This document shows positions 1 to 8,879 of a stretch of DNA of 64,000 bases, one piece after another (positions within the stretch are counted from its first letter, which is position 1; each line of letters starts with the position of its first letter). The DNA lies in the NCBI GenBank assembly GCA_009912235.1, contig WNDS01000002.1, forward strand, positions 310,001 through 374,000, given 5' to 3'. Position numbers and translations under genes: made by a program. The DNA comes from Stenotrophomonas maltophilia (GTDB taxonomy: Bacteria > Pseudomonadota > Gammaproteobacteria > Xanthomonadales > Xanthomonadaceae). Under the pieces are notes generated by a model. The model worked only from the letters and a program-made list of their open reading frames with translations, was not told the DNA's origin and made no database searches.

Positions 1-39
1 AAGGACGATATGCGCCAATCTGCGGTGACTTCAGCTTGA
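1..39 (+). CDS. Possible 3' end of an upstream gene
   Basis: The frame beginning at base 1 is open and ends in TGA at 37-39, so it would encode only the last 12 residues of a gene that starts outside the window. The fragment is too short to identify. Placement directly before gluQ on the same strand would suit an upstream housekeeping gene, but nothing here proves that this stretch is coding. Confidence 0.25.
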   Translation, partial: KDDMRQSAVTSA

Positions 40-74
40 ATTCAAGCGCCAACCTGACTCACGATTCAGCCTGC

Positions 75-1010
75 ATGACTGCTTCCCTTCCCTGCGGCCG
101 TTTCGCGCCCTCACCCACCGGCCTGCTGCACGCCGGTTCCCTGCTCGCCGCGTTCGGCAGCTGGCTGCTGGCTCGCCGCCACGGCGGGCACTGGCGGCTG
201 CGCATCGAGGACGTGGACCCGCCGCGCACCGTGGCCGGCGCCGCTGAGGCCCAGCTGCAGGCGCTGGCCGCCTTCGGCCTGCACGACGACGGCCCGGTGC
301 TGTGGCAGGGCCAGCGCGGCGCTGCCTACCAGCAGGCCCTGGATGCGCTGCTGGCGAGCGGCGACGCCTTCATCTGCCACTGCAGCCGCAGCGAACTGGC
401 CGCCAGCGGCGGCATCCACCACCGCTGGGTGGCGCGGCAGCCGCGGCCGGACCCGGCGGTGCGCTTCCGGGTGCCGCCCGGCAGCGTGGTCACCTTCTGC
501 GATGGCCTGCGCGGGCCGCAGCGGCAGGACGTGCATGCCGAGGTGGGCGATTTCGTGCTGCGCCGTGCCGATGGCTGCTGGGCCTACCAGCTGGCCGTGG
601 TGGTGGACGATGCGGCACAGGGCGTGACCGAGGTGGTGCGCGGGGCCGACCTGCTCGATTCCACCGCCCGCCAGATTCTGCTGCAGCGCGAGCTCGGCCT
701 GGCCACGCCGGCCTACTGGCACCTGCCGCTGCTGCTGGATGCACCGGGCCACAAGCTGTCCAAATCGCTGGCGGCGCAGCCGGTGGATGGCGCCCAGCCG
801 CTGCCGCTGCTACGCCAGCTGTGGGCCTGGCTGGGGCAGGCACCTGAGGCGCTGGAGGGCATCAACGACCGCGACGCAGTGCTGGCCGCCGCGCGGCGCG
901 CCTTGGACCCGGCACGCCTGCCGCACCAGGACATCCTGCTGCCGCCCACTCCTGTGGCAACGGGCGCACTTTCCGCGCCGATGTTGCAGAATCCCCCTTC
1001 CCCCACCTGA
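75..1010 (+). CDS. gluQ: Glutamyl-Q tRNA(Asp) synthetase
   Basis: GluQ activates glutamate and attaches it to queuosine-34 of tRNA(Asp), a cytoplasmic tRNA modification. The 311-residue product is a stand-alone GluRS catalytic core with no anticodon-binding domain. It shows the class I HIGH-type motif [13 protein letters not shown] near residues 10-22 and a KMSKS-type HKLSKS near residue 226. Cys101 and Cys103 match the first zinc ligands of the family. The usual Tyr and Cys of the second ligand pair are not obvious: the matching region reads GGIHHRWVA. The ATG at 75 is preferred over an in-frame TTG at 36 because homologues begin just before the GRFAPSPTG segment. phaB follows 16 nt after the stop codon. 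Confidence 0.93.
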   Translation: MTASLPCGRFAPSPTGLLHAGSLLAAFGSWLLARRHGGHWRLRIEDVDPPRTVAGAAEAQLQALAAFGLHDDGPVLWQGQRGAAYQQALDALLASGDAFICHCSRSELAASGGIHHRWVARQPRPDPAVRFRVPPGSVVTFCDGLRGPQRQDVHAEVGDFVLRRADGCWAYQLAVVVDDAAQGVTEVVRGADLLDSTARQILLQRELGLATPAYWHLPLLLDAPGHKLSKSLAAQPVDGAQPLPLLRQLWAWLGQAPEALEGINDRDAVLAAARRALDPARLPHQDILLPPTPVATGALSAPMLQNPPSPT

Positions 1011-1026
1011 TTCCCGGACACACTCC

Positions 1027-1767
1027 ATGACATCTCGCGTCGCACTGGTCACCGGCGGAACCGGCGGCATCGGTACCGCCATCTGCCAGCGCCTGGCCGA
1101 GCAGGGCCGCCGGGTCGCCACCAACTACCGCGATGAGGCCAAGGCCCGCGCCTGGCAGCAGGCCATGGCCGAACGTGGCTACAGCATCGGCATCTTCCCC
1201 GGCGATGTGTCCGACCCGGCCAGCGCCGAAGCACTGATCGGCGCGGTCGAGGCCGCGCTGGGGCCGGTGGAGATTCTGGTCAACAACGCCGGCATCACCC
1301 GCGATACCACCTTCCACCGCATGCGCGCCGAGCAGTGGCACGATGTGATCAACACCAACCTCAATTCGGTGTTCAACGTCACCCGCCCGGTCATCGAAGG
1401 CATGCGCCGCCGCGGCTGGGGCCGGGTCATCCAGATCAGTTCGATCAACGGCCTGAAGGGCCAGTACGGCCAGGCCAACTACGCGGCGGCCAAGGCCGGC
1501 ATGCACGGCTTCACCATTTCGCTGGCGCGTGAGAATGCCGGCTTCGGCATCACCGTGAACACCATTTCGCCCGGCTACGTGGCCACCGACATGGTGATGG
1601 CCGTGCCGGAGGAAGTGCGCGCCAAGATCATCGCCGACATCCCGACCGGGCGTCTGGGCAAGCCGGAGGAAATCGCCTACGGCGTCTCCTTCCTGGTGGC
1701 CGACGAAGCGGCCTGGATCACCGGCAGCAACCTGGACATCAACGGCGGCCACCACATGGGCTGGTAA
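1027..1767 (+). CDS. phaB: Acetoacetyl-CoA reductase (PhaB-type SDR)
   Basis: This enzyme reduces acetoacetyl-CoA to (R)-3-hydroxybutyryl-CoA with NADPH, the step that feeds polyhydroxyalkanoate synthesis. The 246-residue protein is a classical short-chain dehydrogenase. It has the cofactor loop TGGTGGIG (residues 9-16), the NNAG motif at 86-89, and a Ser138/139-Tyr152-Lys156 catalytic set in the YAAAK context. The C-terminal NGGHHMGW is typical of PhaB rather than FabG. It lies between gluQ and the PHA regulator phaR on the same strand, which supports the PHA role. No PHA synthase is in the window. Confidence 0.92.
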   Translation: MTSRVALVTGGTGGIGTAICQRLAEQGRRVATNYRDEAKARAWQQAMAERGYSIGIFPGDVSDPASAEALIGAVEAALGPVEILVNNAGITRDTTFHRMRAEQWHDVINTNLNSVFNVTRPVIEGMRRRGWGRVIQISSINGLKGQYGQANYAAAKAGMHGFTISLARENAGFGITVNTISPGYVATDMVMAVPEEVRAKIIADIPTGRLGKPEEIAYGVSFLVADEAAWITGSNLDINGGHHMGW

Positions 1768-1815
1768 GCCCGGCGGCAGCCTGCAGCGCCCTGTTCAGCC
1801 GCCCCTGCCGTTGGT

Positions 1816-1911
1816 CATGCTGCGCAGCATGGAACCCTTGCTGCGCAACATGATGGCCACTGAAAACCAAGCCCGGCGGGGGGCTGAGGCGGTTGCAACC
1901 ACTGCTGCGCT
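1816..1911. promoter_or_regulatory. TGC-rich palindromes in front of phaR (candidate PhaR operators)
   Basis: The 165-nt phaB-phaR spacer holds a perfect 16-bp palindrome, CATGCTGCGCAGCATG, at 1816-1831. A related degenerate copy, TTGCTGCGCAACA, lies at 1839-1851, a perfect GGTTGCAACC is at 1891-1900, and more CTGCGC repeats run into the start of phaR. PhaR of Paracoccus denitrificans is known to bind TGC-rich inverted repeats in the promoters of its own gene and of phasin genes. I infer that these are autoregulatory operators. No clear -35/-10 pair was assigned. Confidence 0.5.
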
Positions 1912-1950
1912 GCGCCATGCTGCGCCTCTACTGTGACGAGTGACCGCTTC

Positions 1951-2493
1951 ATGGCTGCGACCCGCATCATCAAGAAGTATCCGAACCGCCGTCTCTACGA
2001 CACCGAAATTTCCAGCTACATCACCATCGAAGACGTGCGCCAGCTGATCCTGGACGGCGAGGACTTCGAGGTACGCGACGCCAAGAGCGGCGACGACCTG
2101 ACCCGCTCGGTCCTGCTGCAGATCATCGCCGACCAGGAGCAGGACGGCGAGCCGATGCTGTCCGCCCAGCTGCTGAGCCAGCTGATCCGCTTCTACGGCG
2201 ATTCGCTGCAGGGCTTCATGGGCAACTACCTGGAGCGCAGCATGCAGGTCTTCCTGGACCAGCAGCAGCAGTTCCGCCAGCAGATGGGCAACCTGCTGGG
2301 CCAGACCCCTTGGGCGATGATGAACCAGCTGACCGAGCGCAACCTGGAGCTGTGGCAGGAATTCCAGCGCAGCATGGGCGCCGGCTGGGGCGGCCCGCGC
2401 GGCGGTACCGGCACCGGTACCAGCAGTGGCGGCGGCAGCACCGGCAAGCCGGGTGAACCGACCGGCACCCCGGGCAGCAAGCCGCGCCGCTGA
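1951..2493 (+). CDS. phaR: Polyhydroxyalkanoate synthesis repressor PhaR
   Basis: PhaR is a DNA-binding repressor that also binds PHA polymer and so links granule formation to expression of granule genes. Residues about 4-65 hold the PHB accumulation regulatory N-terminal domain, with the hallmark IIKKYPNRRLYDTEISSYIT. Next come a helical segment rich in Gln (DQQQQFRQQ) and a low-complexity Gly/Ser/Thr/Pro tail from about residue 147 to 180. The ATG at 1951 matches the usual MAATRIIKKYPN start; an in-frame GTG at 1933 would add six residues. TGC-rich palindromes upstream suggest autorepression, and a strong terminator follows the gene. Confidence 0.92.
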   Translation: MAATRIIKKYPNRRLYDTEISSYITIEDVRQLILDGEDFEVRDAKSGDDLTRSVLLQIIADQEQDGEPMLSAQLLSQLIRFYGDSLQGFMGNYLERSMQVFLDQQQQFRQQMGNLLGQTPWAMMNQLTERNLELWQEFQRSMGAGWGGPRGGTGTGTSSGGGSTGKPGEPTGTPGSKPRR

Positions 2494-2515
2494 GGCCGAC
2501 GGTACCGCTGCAACG

Positions 2516-2550
2516 AAAACGGCGCGCCCTGTGGCGCGCCGTTTTGTTTT
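2516..2550 (+). terminator. Rho-independent terminator of phaR
   Basis: A 13-bp perfect stem, AAAACGGCGCGCC at 2516-2528 paired with 2533-2545 around a CTGT loop, is followed by GTTTT. It lies 23 nt past the phaR stop codon. Confidence 0.9.
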
Positions 2551-2658
2551 GCATTACGGAGGCCGGTCAAGTCGGCCAATCAATTCAACCGGTGGATTCG
2601 ACTGATGGATTCGACCGGCGGATTCGCCTGGTGATGGTCGCCTGGTGATGGTCGACTG

Positions 2659-2817
2659 GTAGAGTCGACTGTTAGTCGACTATCGCGCGAAGCGCGCGCA
2701 TTTTCGCCACCTGACCGGAAAGCAGTCGACCAACGGTCGACTCTACCCAACGCCATTGCGCGAAGCACGGGCACTCGCCGCCTGACCGGAAAGCACCCGA
2801 CCAACGGTCAACGCTAC
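2659..2817. repeat. Cluster of SMAG-type (GTAG) palindromic repeats
   Basis: Three units lie in the 330-nt gene-free stretch between phaR and the TraB/GumN gene. Unit 1 (2659-2682) starts GTAG and folds as AGTCGACTGTTAGTCGACT. Unit 2 (2724-2746) is inverted and ends in CTAC. Unit 3 (2795-2817) is a decayed inverted copy ending in CTAC. The terminal GTAG tetranucleotide and head-to-head pairing fit the SMAG elements described in S. maltophilia. Degenerate GGATTCG repeats fill 2590-2655. No gene is visible in this stretch. Confidence 0.8.
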
Positions 2818-2823
2818 CCACCG

Positions 2824-3780
2824 TCATCGCTTCAGCTTGCAGCCCGTACACACGCGCTCGACCTTGTAGCCCTTGGCGCGCAGCTTTTCCACCACGCCAT
2901 CGCTGCCCAGCAGGTGCAGGGTGCCCACCACCACCAGCGTGCTGCCCTGCCCGGCCTGCAGGTACGGCACCAGCTTGGGCACCCATGCCTCGTTGCGCCC
3001 GGTGTTGATGCGCTGGTACAGCTGCGGGTACTGCTGCTTCATCTGCACCGCCATGGTGTTCCACAGGAAGCGGTCGTCGCCACGGCGCCAGGCCTCGTGC
3101 AGGCCGCGCGCCTGGTCATCGCCCTTGTCGGCCTGCTCCAGCGCTTCGGCCACCATCTGCCGCTGCTCGCTGGCACCCATGCCGGCCAGGGTGCCGATCT
3201 GGGTGTCGATGTCTTCCAGCCCACTGGCCGGCTTGCCGGCCTTCGCCGCGGCCTCCATGAAATGGCGATCCAGGCCGAGTGCCGGGTCCAGGCCCATCTT
3301 CTGCATCTGCGATACGGAAATGCTCAGGCCCACGAACCAGGCCTGCATGCCCTGCAGCTGTTCCAGCGGCAGCCGGTTGGCGGTGGCGTAGGCCTGCAGC
3401 TTCTGCCAGATGGGCGCGTCCAGGTCGCGGCGCAGTTCGCTGCCGTCGGTGCGCACGGCGGCCTGCACCATGCGGCTGGCCAGCTGCGGCGACTGCATGT
3501 CTTCCGGCGACAGTTCGAACACCACGCGCCGGGCGGCCTCGAAGGCCTGCTCGGCATCGGGCGACAGCGGGTAGTCCTTCGGCGTCAGCAGGTGGAACGA
3601 GCCCAGCAGGTACACGCGCGAATCGCCCGGGCCGGTCACTTTCCACAGCGGCGGGAGCGGTGCAACGGCGGTTGCCGGCGCAGTGGCGGCGGCCGGTGGT
3701 GCATTGCGCGCGGTGGCCAGCGGTGCCAGCGCGCAGGCGGCGAGCAGCACGGCACTGCACGCCAGGATCTTCATCGACAT
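2824..3780 (-). CDS. TraB/GumN family protein, exported
   Basis: This is a 318-residue TraB/GumN (PF01963) protein. It has an N-terminal signal peptide (about residues 1-24), an Ala/Pro-rich linker, and then the family core, with VYLLGSFHLLTP near residue 55 and VVVGTLHLLGSDGVVEKL near the C-terminus. The conserved GxxH pair places it with putative metal-dependent, Tiki-like proteins. Its substrate in bacteria is unknown, and the gumN name reflects location rather than proof of a role in xanthan synthesis. It is transcribed just after the DUF1684 lipoprotein gene (2-nt gap), so the two probably form an operon for the cell envelope. Confidence 0.8.
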   Translation of the reverse strand: MSMKILACSAVLLAACALAPLATARNAPPAAATAPATAVAPLPPLWKVTGPGDSRVYLLGSFHLLTPKDYPLSPDAEQAFEAARRVVFELSPEDMQSPQLASRMVQAAVRTDGSELRRDLDAPIWQKLQAYATANRLPLEQLQGMQAWFVGLSISVSQMQKMGLDPALGLDRHFMEAAAKAGKPASGLEDIDTQIGTLAGMGASEQRQMVAEALEQADKGDDQARGLHEAWRRGDDRFLWNTMAVQMKQQYPQLYQRINTGRNEAWVPKLVPYLQAGQGSTLVVVGTLHLLGSDGVVEKLRAKGYKVERVCTGCKLKR

Positions 3781-3782
3781 GG

Positions 3783-4715
3783 TCAGCCCTTTCCTTCAGG
3801 CAGGTGGTAGGTTTTCTCGCCCGCTTCCACGCGCAGATCCAGGCGGTTTTCCGGCGGCGACAGCGGGCAGGTGGCAAAGGCGGTGAACGCGCACGGCGGG
3901 TTGTAGGCGTGGTTGAAATCCACGGCGACGAAGCCGTCGGCGCCGGGGGCGTCGGTGTCCAGGTAGCGCCCGGCCGGGTAGCTGCCGTGGCCACTGGTGC
4001 GGTCGGCAAAGATCAGGAACAGCGAACGGCCGGGCTCGCCGATCGCTTCCAGGCGCAGCGTGCGCCCGTCATGCTCGAACTCCGCCGCACCGGCATTGGG
4101 CATGGCCGTGCTCAGCCCGGTGATGTCCACGATCGGCAGCGTGGTGCCTGCCGGGTGCGGAATGAAGCGGGCACGCACCTGCCAGGCCGGGCCGCCGGGC
4201 CAGTACTCCAGGCCGGCGAAGTCGCGCCGCGCCGCCGCGTCGGCGTGCTTGACCCGCAGCGCATCGCGGTTGCCGCGGTGGATCAGGCTCAGCTGGCCCT
4301 TGCCGCCGTCGAAACCGAGCACGGTGGGCTGCGGGTCCTTGTCGGTCTGCAGGCGCACGCGCCCCTTCACCGGCACATCGCCCACGGTAACCGCCACGCC
4401 GGCTTCGAGCGTGAACCACCACTGGCCCTGGTCTCGGCGCAGCATGCCCAGCCGCGCCGGCCCCACCGCCAGGCGGATGCCGCTGCCGGCCCCGCTGCCG
4501 ATGAAATGCGCCGGCAGCTCCAGCCAGTGCAGGCCGACCAGTGCGGTCCAGCCGTCGGCGGCGGTCAGTTCCTCATAGCGCTGCACGCGCCACTGCTGTT
4601 GTGCGACCTCGAAACCCGGATCGGCAACGGCCTCCGGCGCTGCCGCCGGCGGCGCGCTGCAGCCGGCCAGTGCCGCCAGGCCCAGCAGCAGGCCACGCAT
4701 TCTCCACTTGCCCAT
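3783..4715 (-). CDS. DUF1684 lipoprotein
   Basis: The 310-residue product starts MGKWRMRGLLLGLAALAGC, a lipoprotein signal with lipobox LAGC. The rest matches DUF1684 (PF07920): a beta-rich domain with VLGFDGGKGQLSLIHRGN, the FAGLEYWPGGPAWQVRARF segment, and the family signature DFNHAYNPPCAFTAFATCP near the C-terminus. Members are secreted or anchored proteins of unknown biochemical role. Start codons further upstream would remove the signal peptide from the N-terminus, so the ATG at 4715 is chosen; the ATG at 4700 is also possible. It lies between mutL and the TraB/GumN gene on the same strand. Confidence 0.8.
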   Translation of the reverse strand: MGKWRMRGLLLGLAALAGCSAPPAAAPEAVADPGFEVAQQQWRVQRYEELTAADGWTALVGLHWLELPAHFIGSGAGSGIRLAVGPARLGMLRRDQGQWWFTLEAGVAVTVGDVPVKGRVRLQTDKDPQPTVLGFDGGKGQLSLIHRGNRDALRVKHADAAARRDFAGLEYWPGGPAWQVRARFIPHPAGTTLPIVDITGLSTAMPNAGAAEFEHDGRTLRLEAIGEPGRSLFLIFADRTSGHGSYPAGRYLDTDAPGADGFVAVDFNHAYNPPCAFTAFATCPLSPPENRLDLRVEAGEKTYHLPEGKG

Positions 4716-4740
4716 CGGATGTGTCCTCAACGCGGTGCGC

Positions 4741-6632
4741 TTAACGACCGCGCAGGAACCAGCGGTCGATCTCCGCCAGCGAAAAGCGTGCCCAGGTCGG
4801 CCGGCCATGGTTGCACTGGCCGGACCGCTCGGTGATTTCCATGTCACGCAGCAGCGCGTTCATTTCCGGCACGGTCAGGCGCCGGTTGGCACGCACCGCA
4901 CCGTGGTATGCCATGGTCGACAGCAGTTCGTCACGCGCACTGGCCACCCGCCGGCTCTGCCCGTGTTCGCGCAGGTCACCCAGCACATCGCGCAGCAGCG
5001 CTTCGGGTTCGGCATTGGCCAGCAGCGCCGGAATGCTGCGCACATGCAGCGAACCTGGGCCGGAACGGGTGATCTCGAAGCCCAGCGCAGCCAGCGTTGC
5101 CGCCTCGGTTTCGGCGGTGTCGGCCTCGCGCTCGCCCACCGCCAGGGTGATCGGCACCAGCAGCGGCTGCGCGTGCAGGCCGATGCCATCGTGCGCATTC
5201 TTCAGGCGCTCATAGCCGATGCGTTCGTGCGCGGCATGCATGTCCACCACGATCAGCCCTTCGGCATTTTCGGCCAAGATGTAGATGCCATGCAGCTGCG
5301 CGATGGCATAGCCCAGCGGCGGCACACCGGCCTCGGCACTGGTGACCGGCAACCCGTTTTCCATCGGCATCGGCGGCAGCGCGGCACTGCGCTCGGCCGT
5401 ACCGGGCGCACCGTACAGTGCGGCATAGGCCGCGGGCGCATCGGCCACCTGCAGGCCCAGCGGCTGCTGCGGGCGCCAGCCACTGAAACCGCCGCCACCA
5501 CTGCCGCCGCCCGATGCGGTGCTGCCGCCGGCACCCCGTGCCAGCCCGAAGCCGGAGGCACCGGCGCTGGACGGCAACGCGCCGTCGGCCGGCAGCTGCG
5601 CCGCACCGGCACCGATCTCCTGTGCCGACATGCCGGCGCGGGTATCGGCCAGCGCATCCTTCAGCGTGCGGTAGACGAAATCGTGCACCAGCCGCGCGTC
5701 ACGGAAGCGCACCTCGTGCTTGGCCGGGTGCACGTTGACGTCCACGCGGGTCGGGTCCAGTTCCAGGAACAGCACATAGGCCGGCTGCCGCCCGTGGTAG
5801 AGCACATCGCCGTAGGCCATCTTCACGCCATGGGCGACGCTGCGGTCGCGCACCGACCGGCCGTTGACGTACAGGTACTGCTGGTCGGCGCTGGCCCGCG
5901 AATAGTGCGGCTGCGCGATCCAGCCATGCAGGCGCAGGCCGGCGCCGCTGTGGTCCACGCGCACCGCCTGGCTGGCGAAATCCTCGCCCAGCGTTTCGCT
6001 CAGGCGCACGTCCGAATACAGGTCGCCCGGCTTGTAGCGGCGCGAGGCCTTGCCGTTGTGTGAGACGCGCAGTTCCACGTCCGGGCGGGCCAGCGCCAGC
6101 GAGCGCAGCCATTCTTCGATATGGCCCAGCTCGGTGCGCTCGGCACGCAGGAACTTGCGCCGTGCCGGCACGTTGTAGAAAAGCTCGCGCACTTCCACGG
6201 TGGTACCCGGCGCATGCGCGCGCGGGGTCACTTCGCCCAGCTTGCCGCCTTCGATCTGCAGCGCCGAACCGTGCTCATCGCTGGCCCGGCGCGAGGCCAG
6301 GGTGAAGCGGCTGACCGAGGCGATCGACGGCAGCGCTTCGTCACGGAAACCGAGCGTGGCCACGATTCGAGGTCATCCAGTTTGGCGATCTTGCTGGTGG
6401 CATGCCGCGACACTGCCAGCGGCAGCTGCTCCGGGGCGATGCCGCTGCCGTTGTCGCTGATGCGGATCAACCGCACGCCGCCCTCTTCCAGGTCGATGTC
6501 CACGCGGCTGGCGCCGGCATCGATGGCGTTCTCCACCAGTTCCTTGACCACCGACGCAGGCCGCTCGACCACTTCACCGGCGGCAATCTGGTTGATTAGG
6601 ATTTCCGGCAACGGGCGGATCGGCGCGCTCAT
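4741..6632 (-). pseudogene. mutL: DNA mismatch repair protein MutL, frameshifted and mutated
   Basis: MutL is the GHKL ATPase that links mismatch recognition by MutS to strand removal. The start is [20 protein letters not shown], and ATPase motifs I (ENAIDAGA) and II (DNGSGI) are normal. After DDLES the frame changes at about 6363: one base appears missing, so DDLES-VATLGF is split. Just beyond, the invariant GFRGEAL reads GFRDEAL (codon GAC where GGC is expected, base 6341). The rest is intact, with the endonuclease-type motif [12 protein letters not shown] and the C-terminal CNHGRPTW, both typical of MutL in bacteria that lack MutH. As written, translation stops after about 150 residues, and even a frame-restored product would carry an altered ATP-binding loop. 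Loss of function, and so a mutator phenotype, is expected. Confidence 0.9.
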
Positions 6633-6780
6633 GCGTGCCCCCCCCCGCAGGCGGCGGCACGGACGGGGAAGCACGGCAGGGAAAAGAGAACGGACGTCAT
6701 GCCCCCGATGATAACGGAGGCTGCGCCGGCTGCCAGCGGCGGCCGGTTACTTGCTGCCGCCGACGACGGTGCTAGCCGCG

Positions 6781-8313
6781 TCAATTTCCGCCTGCGCGCG
6801 CGGCATACAGCGTGCCCGGGGGCGGCTGGCGGGTGAAGAAGGTGGTCACGCCATCGAGCATCGCGCCGGCGATGCGCCGCTGGTAGGCGGGATCGATCAG
6901 GCGGCGCTCTTCGTCCGGGTTGGAGATGAACGCGGTTTCCACCAGCATCGCCGGCATGTCCGAGGTGCGCAGCACCGCGAAGTTGGCGCGTTCGATGTTC
7001 GGCTTGTGGTTGTTGCCGATGCGCTTGAGGCCGCCCAGCACGTGGCCGGCCGCATCTTCGGAGGCCTTCATGTAGCCGCTCTGCGCCAGGTCCAGCAGCA
7101 CGTTGGCCAGGGTGCCTTCGGTCTGCTGCAGGCGTACGCCACCGACCAGGTCGGCCGCGTTTTCCTTGTCCGCCAGCCAGCGCGCACGCTGCGAGGACGC
7201 GCCCTTGGTGGACAGCACGTAGACCGAGGAGCCGGTGGCCGAACGGTTTTCAGCGGCGTCGGCGTGGATCGAGATGAAGATGTCCGCCTTGTTCGCGCGC
7301 GCCTTCTGCGCACGCATCGGCAACGGGATGAACACGTCGCTATCGCGGGTCAGGTAGGCCTTCAGGCCCGGCGTGGCATTGACCTGGCGGGCCAGTTCGC
7401 GTGCCACGGCCAGGGTGACATCCTTTTCGCGCTTGCCGGTCGGCCCGATCGCGCCGGGGTCCTGGCCGCCGTGGCCCGGATCGATGGCCACCACCAGGTG
7501 GCGCATGCCGGGCTGCATGCGGATGCGCGAGGCATCGCCGGGCAGGGTCGGACGCGGCGGAGGCGGTGCGACTGCCACCGGTGCCGGCGCCGGGGCGGGC
7601 GTGGCCGTGGTCACTGCCGCTTCGCTGGACGCGCGCCCCGCCAGGATCGCGGCGGGCGACGGCGAGGCGCTGCCGCTGGCTGCGGTGGTGCCGGCAGCAG
7701 CGATGTTGGCGGCCGCCGTCGCGGGGGCGGGGGCGGGATTGACCAGTGTGGCCGCACTGGTGCTGGCCTGCTGCTGCACCTGCGCGGTCAGCAGCGCGGT
7801 GGCACGCGCGGCATCGCTGCGCGACTGCACGGACGGCGGCGGCGCGGACGCTGCCGGAGCCGTGGACGGTGCCGCGGTGGACGGTGCCGGGCTGGCGTGG
7901 CTGGCGGCCGTGGGCGGCGCATCGCCAGGCCATTCGATCACCAGCCGTGACTGGTTGCCATCGCGCACCATCTGCGGGCGGAACGGCGCCACCGATTCAG
8001 CCAGGTCGAACACAACGCGGAAGGTGCCGGGCACCGGCTGTCCGGTGCGCACGGCGGTCACCACGCCCTGTGCGGGCGGCAGCTTGATGCCGTGGACGGC
8101 TTCGGAATCCGGGAAATCGAACACCAGCCGGTTCGGACCAGACAGGCTCAGGGTCTTGTAGCCGCCACTGCCGACCAGCGCGATCTCCGCACGGGTGCCG
8201 GTGGGGCCGGTATTGAGCAGCACCTGGCGTACTTCGCCCGCCCATGCAGCCGCGCTCGCCAGAGCGAGTCCGACGGTGGCACAGATGGCGATGAGACGGT
8301 TCCCCGGGCGCAT
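6781..8313 (-). CDS. amiC: N-acetylmuramoyl-L-alanine amidase, AMIN plus Amidase_3
   Basis: This periplasmic zinc amidase cleaves septal peptidoglycan to separate daughter cells. The 510 residues comprise a signal peptide (1-25), an AMIN domain (about 28-130) for septal targeting, and a long Ala/Pro/Ser-rich linker (about 133-260). The Amidase_3 domain follows, with zinc-ligand motifs VVAIDPGHGGQDPGA and FISIHADAAENR and the C-terminal catalytic segment MLVETAFISNPDEE. It sits between tsaE and mutL, the same order as tsaE-amiB-mutL in enterobacteria. The symbol amiC follows xanthomonad usage; amiB would be equally defensible. Confidence 0.9.
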   Translation of the reverse strand: MRPGNRLIAICATVGLALASAAAWAGEVRQVLLNTGPTGTRAEIALVGSGGYKTLSLSGPNRLVFDFPDSEAVHGIKLPPAQGVVTAVRTGQPVPGTFRVVFDLAESVAPFRPQMVRDGNQSRLVIEWPGDAPPTAASHASPAPSTAAPSTAPAASAPPPSVQSRSDAARATALLTAQVQQQASTSAATLVNPAPAPATAAANIAAAGTTAASGSASPSPAAILAGRASSEAAVTTATPAPAPAPVAVAPPPPRPTLPGDASRIRMQPGMRHLVVAIDPGHGGQDPGAIGPTGKREKDVTLAVARELARQVNATPGLKAYLTRDSDVFIPLPMRAQKARANKADIFISIHADAAENRSATGSSVYVLSTKGASSQRARWLADKENAADLVGGVRLQQTEGTLANVLLDLAQSGYMKASEDAAGHVLGGLKRIGNNHKPNIERANFAVLRTSDMPAMLVETAFISNPDEERRLIDPAYQRRIAGAMLDGVTTFFTRQPPPGTLYAARAGGN

Positions 8314-8395
8314 GGCTCAGGATTCAATCACCGCGCTGAACGAAATGCAACAGCTTTTTCCTTAATAATCCGTAACCTGCCGCTGTTTGTTCTCG

Positions 8396-8878
8396 TCAGC
8401 TGGCAGAAATCGCCTGCAAGTCGCCCCTTTCGGCCACCCGGGCGAGCCATTCACGACCGGCCTCGCTGGAGCCCTGCAGGCGCGCCAGACGCCCGTGTCC
8501 TTCGATGGACAGCGCAACCACCAGGTCGGTGGGCGGCAACGCGCCGGCCCCGCGCTCAGGCCATTCCACCAGCCACAGCACGGCACTGCCCTCGTCCAGG
8601 CCGAGGAAATCCAGCTCGCCGGCCTGGCCGATGCGGTACAGGTCCAGGTGCCAGGCCTCGCCGCCGGCGGCCAGCGGGTAGCGCTCGACCAGAGTGTAGG
8701 TCGGGCTGCGGATCGGCCCCTGCACACCCAGTGCGCGCAGCAGCGCACGGGCGGTGGTGGATTTGCCGGCGCCCAGGTCACCCTGCAGCTCCACCAGCGC
8801 CTGCGCCGGGCGGGTCGCTGCCAGCACCTGCCCCAGGCGCTCGGTCTGGTCGGCGTCGGCAAGGAAGTAATCGGTCAT
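8396..8878 (-). CDS. tsaE: tRNA threonylcarbamoyladenosine biosynthesis ATPase TsaE
   Basis: TsaE is the ATPase that works with TsaB and TsaD to install N6-threonylcarbamoyl on A37 of ANN-decoding tRNAs. The 160-residue protein has the Walker A LQGDLGAGKSTTARALL (about residues 32-48), the RSPTYTLVERYPL switch region and the DLYRIGQAGELDFLGLDE segment typical of the family. The ATG at 8878 is taken because the translation then begins MTDYFLADADQT; longer versions run into nnrD. It starts 1 nt after the nnrD stop codon and precedes amiC, so nnrD-tsaE-amiC-mutL looks like one transcription unit. Confidence 0.93.
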   Translation of the reverse strand: MTDYFLADADQTERLGQVLAATRPAQALVELQGDLGAGKSTTARALLRALGVQGPIRSPTYTLVERYPLAAGGEAWHLDLYRIGQAGELDFLGLDEGSAVLWLVEWPERGAGALPPTDLVVALSIEGHGRLARLQGSSEAGREWLARVAERGDLQAISAS

Positions 8879-8879
8879 G

